Origin: Prochlorococcus sp. AG-402-K14
GTDB lineage: Bacteria > Cyanobacteriota > Cyanobacteriia > PCC-6307 > Cyanobiaceae
Assembly: GCA_003216815.1 (NCBI GenBank)
Contig: QCIG01000012.1
Location: 1 to 55,253, forward strand
Reading direction: 5' to 3'
Length of the DNA: 55,253 nucleotides
The position numbers and the translations under genes were made by a program. Positions 8,816-14,708 of the stretch are shown piece by piece. Each line of letters starts with the position of its first letter. Within the stretch, counting starts at the first letter, position 1. The notes under the pieces were generated by a model. It saw only the letters and a program-made list of their open reading frames with translations. It made no database searches and was not told the DNA's origin.

Positions 8816-10006
8816 GTGGACAGACCGAAGAAACAGGAGAAAAAGAATAAAGTCACTAAAGTAAATACATTCCCAGTTCCATTCGCTTTAACAGAAAGTA
8901 AAGAGAATATTTATATTTCTACTAATTCTCCATCTAAACCTTCTAAAGAAGAAATAATTAAACAAGCATTCCACTTTCATTCACAAGGAAATATTTCAGA
9001 AGCAGCTAAGTATTATCAACACTTCATAAATCAAGGATTTAAAGATCACAGAGTGTTCTCCAATTATGGAATCATCTTGAAACAACTTGGAAAATTACAA
9101 GACGCAAAATTGTCATACCAAAAAGCAATTAAACTAAAACCTAACTTCGCAAATGCTCATTATAATATGGGTATCATTTTGAAAGATCTTGGAAAATTAC
9201 AAGACGCAGAATTTTCATATCGCAAAGCAATTGAACTAAAGCCTAACTTCGTAAATGCTTATTTAAACCTTGGAAATATATTAAAAAATCTTGGCAAATC
9301 ACAAGAAGGAGAATATCTAGAAAAGAAAGGTATTGATATAAGTTTAATAGAAAATATTGATTCTAAATTCAAAGTAGATTATCTCAAAAATATCAAGCTC
9401 TCGAAATCACAATTTAGGCAAGATTTATTTGCTCTAAGTGAGTTGAATTTTAAAAAAAATGGTTTTTTCGTAGAATTTGGTTCTTGTGATGGTTTGAATA
9501 ATTCTAATTCTTATTTATTAGAAAACTTTTTTAATTGGGACGGAATCCTAGCTGAACCAGCGATTTACTGGCATAACAAACTACAAGAAAATCGATCAGT
9601 AAATATAGAAACTAAATGCGTATGGAAATCCTCGGATGATGAACTGTTGTTTAATGAGCCCTCTACAAGAAAACAAACGGCTTCAATAGATGATTTTTGT
9701 AAAGCTAATAAGGAATATATTAAAGAAACAAAAAAATATAAAGTTCAAACAATTTCATTATTTGATTTGTTAGAGAAATATCAAGCACCAAAAACTATAG
9801 ATTATTTATCTATAGATACTGAAGGCAGTGAATATGAGATATTAAAGGCTTTTGATTTTGATAAGTATAAATTCAGAGTGATTACTTGTGAACACAATTT
9901 CTCTCCTATTCGAGAGAAAATCTATGATCTTTTAATGAATAAAGGTTATACAAGAAAATCAACTAATATTTCAAGAGTAGATGATTGGTATATTTTTGCC
10001 GAATAA
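8816..10006 (+). CDS. TPR protein with FkbM-type methyltransferase domain (second copy)
   Basis: I choose GTG 8816 as start. It aligns with the ATG of type B cassettes (MDRPKKQEKKNKVTKVNTF against MDSSSQEGEEKKKITEVKTF), and AAAAGGA lies just upstream. The alternative ATG 8786 adds ten residues but falls on the conserved -10. The product of about 396 residues has the leader, three TPRs (to about residue 175) and an FkbM-like domain with SQFRQDLFALSELNF, FFVEFGSCDG, DYLSIDTEGSEYEIL and an end RVDDWYIFAE. Compared with 4393-5850, DNA blocks 9534-9630 and about 9738-10006 are almost identical, while the segment between them (about 9631-9737) is clearly different. The predicted role is methylation of a sugar or similar acceptor. 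Confidence 0.82.
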   Translation: MDRPKKQEKKNKVTKVNTFPVPFALTESKENIYISTNSPSKPSKEEIIKQAFHFHSQGNISEAAKYYQHFINQGFKDHRVFSNYGIILKQLGKLQDAKLSYQKAIKLKPNFANAHYNMGIILKDLGKLQDAEFSYRKAIELKPNFVNAYLNLGNILKNLGKSQEGEYLEKKGIDISLIENIDSKFKVDYLKNIKLSKSQFRQDLFALSELNFKKNGFFVEFGSCDGLNNSNSYLLENFFNWDGILAEPAIYWHNKLQENRSVNIETKCVWKSSDDELLFNEPSTRKQTASIDDFCKANKEYIKETKKYKVQTISLFDLLEKYQAPKTIDYLSIDTEGSEYEILKAFDFDKYKFRVITCEHNFSPIREKIYDLLMNKGYTRKSTNISRVDDWYIFAE

Positions 10007-10039
10007 ATAAATTGAAAATCAAGATTCATAAGAACTCTT

Positions 10040-10143
10040 TCCCAAAAGATAAAAAATAAACCAACTTAAAAACTCGGAAAAGTTTGAAGAAAATTATCCC
10101 AACACTTTAAAAGCAATGTATCAGTTCTGGGTTTGTAAAACGA
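10040..10143 (+). pseudogene. Remnant of methyltransferase C-terminal tail
   Basis: One frame reads FPKDKK, a stop, then TNLKNSEKFEENYPNTLKAM and YQFWVCKT, homologous to the end of the gene at 6397-8373. It has the same CAA-to-TAA change as the remnants at 3800 and 5887, so these three share a history. Confidence 0.75.
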
Positions 10144-10176
10144 AGATTTAACTACTTCCAGAGCATAAAAATAGTT

Positions 10177-10255
10177 GATTTTGTAAAGAAAACCATCTTT
10201 CTACGATTTCTCCTTGGAGACGATAAAAACATGCCACGTAAAAAATACATGAAAG
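10177..10255. repeat. Conserved 3' cassette repeat (copy after gene ending 10006)
   Basis: This copy is moderately diverged: TTTTGTAAAGAAAACCATC, CTACGATTTCTCCTTGGAGA and GCCACGTA. It is followed by CAAAACCCTAATTATATCGG and a second ACCTACGTGAAAC element before the att-like block. Confidence 0.7.
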
Positions 10256-10315
10256 CGATCTATCAAAACCCTAATTATATCGGCATCATTCTTCTCATGA
10301 GAAACCTACGTGAAA

Positions 10316-10373
10316 CAATATAAATCACGTTATCACTGGAAAGTAGACGTTCCCGCTACTCCCACTCAATAGT
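10316..10373. repeat. 58-bp att-like repeat (copy 4)
   Basis: This aligns without gaps to 17225-17282, with four mismatches by my count. The last 18 bases, CTACTCCCACTCAATAGT, are identical to the guaA stop codon and preceding five codons. Confidence 0.85.
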
Positions 10374-10683
10374 CCTTTGCAAAAGAGCACCCCTAAACCC
10401 CAGTCATACCAACGGGTTTCATCTTTACATATAGCACGTAAAACCCACGTAAAACCCAGTCGTGCCAATGGATTATAAGGAAAAATATACTCAATGATGT
10501 TTTTGTAGAGAAGTCACCAAATATGCTTCTGTCACCTTGTCACCTGCTCTCTACGTAGAGCAATAATATACAGACCTACTTTTTATTCTCGCTCTATAAA
10601 TGGTAAATGATTTCAAAAAGAATTAATAAGGATTGAAATTAATAGTAAAATCGGAAAATCACAAGAGAAAAGGATAAGAGAAG
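10374..10683 (+). promoter_or_regulatory. Type B cassette control region (fullest copy)
   Basis: This holds two copies of a CCCAGTCRTRCCAAYGG element (about 10399 and 10459), an ACGTAAAACCCACGTAAAAC block, TTTTGTAGAGAAGTCACC, the palindrome CTCTACGTAGAG at 10549-10560, and GGATTGAAATTAATAGTAAA. The candidate -10 TAAAAT is at 10646-10651, 33 bases before the start. No gene is present. Confidence 0.5.
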
Positions 10684-12219
10684 ATGGATAGTTCTAGTCA
10701 AGAAGGAGAAGAAAAGAAAAAAATTCCTGAGGTGAAAACATTCCCAGTTCCATTTTCTTTAGGAGAAATCAAAAAAAATATAACTCTTACTACTAACACT
10801 CCTTCTAAACCTTCTAAAGAACAAATAATTAATCAAGCATTTAAGTTTCACTCACAAGGAAACATTTCAGAAGCAACAAAATATTATCAATATTTCATCA
10901 ATCAAGGATTCAAAGATTACAGAGTGTTTTCTAATTATGGAACAATTTTAAAAGATCTTGGCAAATTAAAAGAGGCAGAAGTATCTACTCGCAATGCCAT
11001 TAACCTGAATCCTAATCTGGCAGTTTTACATTACAATTTGGGAAACATATTAAAAGATCTTGGCAAATTAGAAGAAGCAGAATTGTCATATCGCAAAGCA
11101 ATTGAAATTAAACCAGATTACGTAGAAGCGCATTACAATCTGGGAAATATATTGAATGATCTTGGTAAATTAAAAGAATCAGAAATGTCATATCGCAAAG
11201 CAATTGAAATTCAACCTGATTACGCAGAGGCGTATTCTAATCTAGGAAATATATTAATTGATTATAGAAAATTAGAAGAAGCAGAAAAATCACTACATAA
11301 AGCATTGGAATTAAATCCTAAAAATGAATCTATTAAGAATAACTTAATAAATTTACTAACTATATACAAACCAAAAAATATTGAATCAGACTTGTTGTAT
11401 ATGATAAATGAAGAATTCAAAGAAATAAATCTTTTTCATAAAGAGAATTTTCTTATAACTGATAATGAAGCGATAAGAATTTATCAAGATGGACTTGAAA
11501 TTTATAAAAAATATAATTTAAACTTAAAAACAGATTTCTCACAAATATATAAAAGAAATGAAGTGAATTTAAATTGTAAGAGGCACAAACTAATATTCAA
11601 TACACATAAAGTAATTCCTGAATTTTGCTTTGGGTGTTATAAGGTTCAAGTTGAAGTAGGTTCAATAATTGAATTAATTAAACTATTTTTAGTTTTCAAT
11701 CAGTTAAAACTTAAAAATAATAATACTAGAAAATCTATTATTGAACTCCGTACTAATATCTCAGGATTTTATAAAGGACTGATATATTGTTTAAGTCTAA
11801 CTGAAGCATTAGCAATATCTAAAAAGTTAAATGTTCATATTCAGAATAATATTAGAATTGATTTAATGTCAAAAGTAAAAAGAGGATGTTCTGAGTATCC
11901 ACTTGAGTTCCCGAAATACAAAGAGATAAGCACTTCTGGTGATCAACCAATGAATTACAATGTGAACTGGAGAACTATTGAAAAAGAAGTAGATCAAGGG
12001 AACAAAAATTGGGGTAAATGGAGCAAAAGTATAGAAGGATTTAATTTAAATTACTTTCTTATAATGAGAAACTGGATCGCATATGCGCAAAAGATAGGAG
12101 ATCAAACTGTAAGTAAAATTACTAATGAACAAATAAAAGGACCCAAATTTTTCCAGAATTTGAACAGGGACTTTACTCCGAGCAAACCTCCAATACAAAA
12201 ATTTCATCCCTCTTTATAG
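10684..12219 (+). CDS. TPR protein with unrecognised Cys-containing C-terminal domain
   Basis: The product has 511 residues, with leader MDSSSQEGEEKKKIPEVKTF and PVPFSL. Four to five TPRs cover about residues 80-235. The following 275 residues match no domain I can name. Visible features are NCKRHK near residue 298, HKVIPEFCFGCYKVQVEVGS near 307-326, ELRTNISGFYKGLIYCLSLT near 352, and a polar basic end KPPIQKFHPSL. The four cysteines in NCKRHK, FCFGC and IYC could bind metal, but no standard motif is present. Its place among glycosyl-, sulfo- and methyltransferase cassettes suggests an enzyme acting on the same class of target; that is inference. A degraded methyltransferase tail follows directly. 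Confidence 0.75.
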   Translation: MDSSSQEGEEKKKIPEVKTFPVPFSLGEIKKNITLTTNTPSKPSKEQIINQAFKFHSQGNISEATKYYQYFINQGFKDYRVFSNYGTILKDLGKLKEAEVSTRNAINLNPNLAVLHYNLGNILKDLGKLEEAELSYRKAIEIKPDYVEAHYNLGNILNDLGKLKESEMSYRKAIEIQPDYAEAYSNLGNILIDYRKLEEAEKSLHKALELNPKNESIKNNLINLLTIYKPKNIESDLLYMINEEFKEINLFHKENFLITDNEAIRIYQDGLEIYKKYNLNLKTDFSQIYKRNEVNLNCKRHKLIFNTHKVIPEFCFGCYKVQVEVGSIIELIKLFLVFNQLKLKNNNTRKSIIELRTNISGFYKGLIYCLSLTEALAISKKLNVHIQNNIRIDLMSKVKRGCSEYPLEFPKYKEISTSGDQPMNYNVNWRTIEKEVDQGNKNWGKWSKSIEGFNLNYFLIMRNWIAYAQKIGDQTVSKITNEQIKGPKFFQNLNRDFTPSKPPIQKFHPSL

Positions 12220-12224
12220 GAAGC

Positions 12225-12335
12225 ATTTCCCCGAAGATAAGAAACAAATTAACTTACAGAACTGGGAAAATTTGAAGAAAAACATCCCAATACCTTCGCA
12301 GGAATGTAGCAGTTCTGGAGTTCTAAAAAGGAGAA
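12225..12335 (+). pseudogene. Remnant of methyltransferase C-terminal tail
   Basis: This reads FPEDKKQINLQNWEN in one frame and then, after a one-base shift, EEKHPNTFAGM, a stop, and QFW. It matches the end of the gene at 6397-8373. The KKQ codon is intact here. HPNT(F/L)AG is shared with the remnant after 14508, so these two form a second subgroup. Confidence 0.75.
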
Positions 12336-12361
12336 TTGACAACTTCCAGAGTAAAATATTT

Positions 12362-12439
12362 GCTTTTGTAGAGAAAAGAATCTTTCCACGATTTCTACAT
12401 AGAGACGGTAAAAGTGTGCCACGTAAAACCTACGTGAAA
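12362..12439. repeat. Conserved 3' cassette repeat (copy after gene ending 12219)
   Basis: The order is TTTTGTAGAGAAAAGAATC, CACGATTTCTACATAGAGAC, GGTAAAAGTGTGCCACGTAA and AACCTACGTGAAAC, running straight into the att-like block. The 61-bp middle segment is missing, as in the copy at 8404. Confidence 0.75.
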
Positions 12440-12497
12440 CCATATAAATCAAGTTATCACTGGGAAGTAGACGTTTCCGCTACTCCCACTCAATAGT
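12440..12497. repeat. 58-bp att-like repeat (copy 5)
   Basis: This aligns without gaps to 17225-17282, with four mismatches by my count. CTACTCCCACTCAATAGT is identical to the guaA 3' coding end. Confidence 0.85.
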
Positions 12498-12749
12498 CAA
12501 TCGCAAAACAGCACCCTCAAACACCAGTCATACCAACGGGTTTCTACTTTGCATATGGCACGTGAAACCCTGTCATGCCGATGGATTACAAGGAAAAATA
12601 TACTCAATGATGCTTTTGTAGAGAAATAATATACAGACCTACTTATTATTCTCGTTCTAATAAGTGATAAATGATTTCATAAAGAATTAATAAGGATTGA
12701 AATTAGTAGTAAAATCGGAAAAACCAAAAGAGAGAAAAGACAAGGGAAG
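12498..12749 (+). promoter_or_regulatory. Type B cassette control region
   Basis: This is homologous to 10374-10683 but shorter. The segment between two GTAGAG copies, which carries the palindrome, is missing, so TTTTGTAGAGAAATAATATA is continuous. TAAAAT at 12710-12715 is the candidate -10, 35 bases before the start. No gene is present. Confidence 0.5.
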
Positions 12750-14508
12750 ATGGATAGTTCTAGTCCAGAAGAAGAAGGAAAGAAAAAAATTACTGAGGTA
12801 AAAACATTCCCAGTTACATTTCCTTTCAAAGGAGACCAAGAAAATCTTACTATTAAGACTAATAAACCCTCTAAAGAACAAATAATCAATCAAGCATTTA
12901 AGTTTCACTCACAAGGAAACATTTCAGAAGCAACAAAATATTATCAATATTTCATCAATCAAGGATTCAAAGATTACAGAGTGTTTTCTAATTATGGAAC
13001 AATTTTAAAAGATCTCAAAAATTTAAAAGAAGCAGAATTATCTACTCGCAAAGCAATTGAACTTAATCCTGATTTCACAGAAGCGCATTACAATCTGGGA
13101 AATATATTGAGTGATCTAGGCAAATTACAAGAAGCAGAATTATCTACTCGTAAAGCAATTGAACTTAATCCTGATTTTGCAATGGCGCATTCCAATCTGG
13201 GAAATATATTGAGTGATCTAGGCAAATCACAAGAAGCAGAATTATCTACTCGTAAAGCAATTGAACTTAATCCTAATTACGCAGAAGCGCATTTCAATCT
13301 GGGAATCATATTGAAAGATCTTGGAAACTTACAAGAAGCAGAATTATCTACTCGTAAAGCAATTGAAATCAATCCTGATTTCGCTTAATCCTAATTACGC
13401 AGAGGCGCATTTCAATCTGGGAATCATATTGAAAGATCTTGGAAACTTACAAGAAGCAGAATTATCTACTCGTAAAGCAATTGAAATCAATCCTGATTTC
13501 GCAATGGCATATTTTTATCTATCGACTCTTCAATATTCTAATAAAAATATAATATGGAAGGAACAACTTTTTTCTGACAGTATATTAAAAAACAAATCAC
13601 AACAAGATTTGGTTAATATTTACTTCGCAAGAGCAAATATTCTTCATAAGGAAAAAAAATACGAAGACAGTTCTAAATTTCTAACATTGGCGAATCAATT
13701 AAACCTTAATCTTAACCCATCTAAAGCATATAGTTTAATCAATCAATCTAAAGTATTGCTTATTGAATGTGATAAACAAGAAATTAATAAAAAAGAAAAC
13801 AGAAACTCATCTGATAGTATTTTTATTGTAGGAATGCCTAGAAGTGGTTCTACATTATTAGAATCAATTCTTAGTATGCGCAATGATGTATATGATCTAG
13901 GCGAAATTAATATTCTAGAGGAATTATTCATAGAGTGTAAGAAGTCTAAACAAGATACAAATCTTGGCAAACTATATGAGGGAAAAATAAATAATAAGAC
14001 GGATTTTAGTCTCACAACTAACAAATGGTTATATAACTACCAATACGCAGGTATTATTGCTAGGCATATACCAAACGCAAAAATTATTCATTGTTTTCGC
14101 CATCCTTTGGATAATATTCTTTCAATTTACCGAACACATTTTTCTAAAGGAAATGAATATTCCTCATCCTTAGTAGATTGCGCAAAAGTTTATTTAGATC
14201 AAGAGGCAATAATGACAGAATATAAGAAGAGATTTAGATCAAAAATATACGACATAAATTATGATTTATTAGTAAGCAATCCTAATCAACAAATTCAATC
14301 TTTGCTCTCTTGGTTAGGTTGGGAATGGAGCGATTCATATCTAGAACCACATCTGAATCCACGCTCAGTTTCAACAGCAAGTAGTGTTCAAGTCCGTTCC
14401 CCAATTAATTCAAAGTCAATTGGTGGATGGAAAAACTACGCAAATATGCTGAAACCTGCGATTGAAATCCTTACTCAAACTGATAGATATAAAGACATCG
14501 CTTCCTAA
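12750..14508 (+). pseudogene. TPR protein with sulfotransferase domain, frameshifted by a tandem duplication
   Basis: The first part (leader MDSSSPEEEGKKKITEV, FPVTFPF and four TPRs) stops at TAA 13386-13388. The second part continues in another frame from about 13387 to 14508. It holds one more TPR, a short helical region and a sulfotransferase domain with VGMPRSGSTLLES near 13828 and FRHPLDNILSIYRTHFSKGN near 14096, typical of PAPS-dependent sulfotransferases behind TPRs. The break is caused by an almost perfect 118-bp tandem duplication (13266-13383 and 13384-13501), one TPR unit plus 16 bp. Removing one copy restores a single frame of about 546 codons. It is either a recent pseudogene or a reversibly switched gene. 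A downstream reinitiated product is possible but has no good start. Confidence 0.8.
13266..13501. repeat. 118-bp tandem duplication inside TPR gene
   Basis: The unit 13266-13383 repeats at 13384-13501. I see one difference (GCAGAAGCG against GCAGAGGCG). Because 118 is not divisible by three, the second copy shifts the frame. The 102-bp TPR period cannot explain 118 bp, so this was an out-of-register event. Confidence 0.9.
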
Positions 14509-14512
14509 TAAC

Positions 14513-14592
14513 AACTTACAAAAATAGGCAAAGTTTGAAGCAAAACATCCAAATACCCTTGCAGGTATATCTCAGTTCTGGGTTTGGAAAAC
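14513..14592 (+). pseudogene. Remnant of methyltransferase C-terminal tail
   Basis: One frame reads NLQK, a stop, then AKFEAKHPNTLAGIS and QFWVWKT, homologous to the end of the gene at 6397-8373. It follows the sulfotransferase cassette and is then interrupted by the metalloprotease gene region. Confidence 0.7.
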
Positions 14593-14632
14593 GGAGATTT
14601 GACTACTTCACAAATATAAAAATATTTTGGTT

Positions 14633-14708
14633 TTGTAGAGAAACCATTTCAAGCAAAATCTATACAACATAGAATTGCTATATAATAAAAAAATAAAGTC
14701 ACTTAATA
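14633..14708 (+). promoter_or_regulatory. Junction of interrupted 3' repeat and upstream region of the metalloprotease gene
   Basis: TTTTGTAGAGAAACCAT at the left matches the first bases of the conserved 3' cassette repeat, then sequence diverges. A perfect TATAAT at 14681-14686, 23 bases before the ATG, is a candidate -10; I see no convincing -35. The rest of the 3' repeat resumes only at about 17089. Confidence 0.45.

Noticed and set aside
1-14508. CRISPR-like array, because of regular repeats
   Set aside because: The 102-bp period is in-frame TPR coding sequence, and the intergenic repeats are kilobases apart. There are no short spacers and no cas genes.
13321-14508. Separate sulfotransferase gene starting at TTG 13321
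   Set aside because: Its first ~20 codons are TPR sequence read in the wrong frame. The true frame begins only after the duplication, so it is the back half of the gene at 12750.
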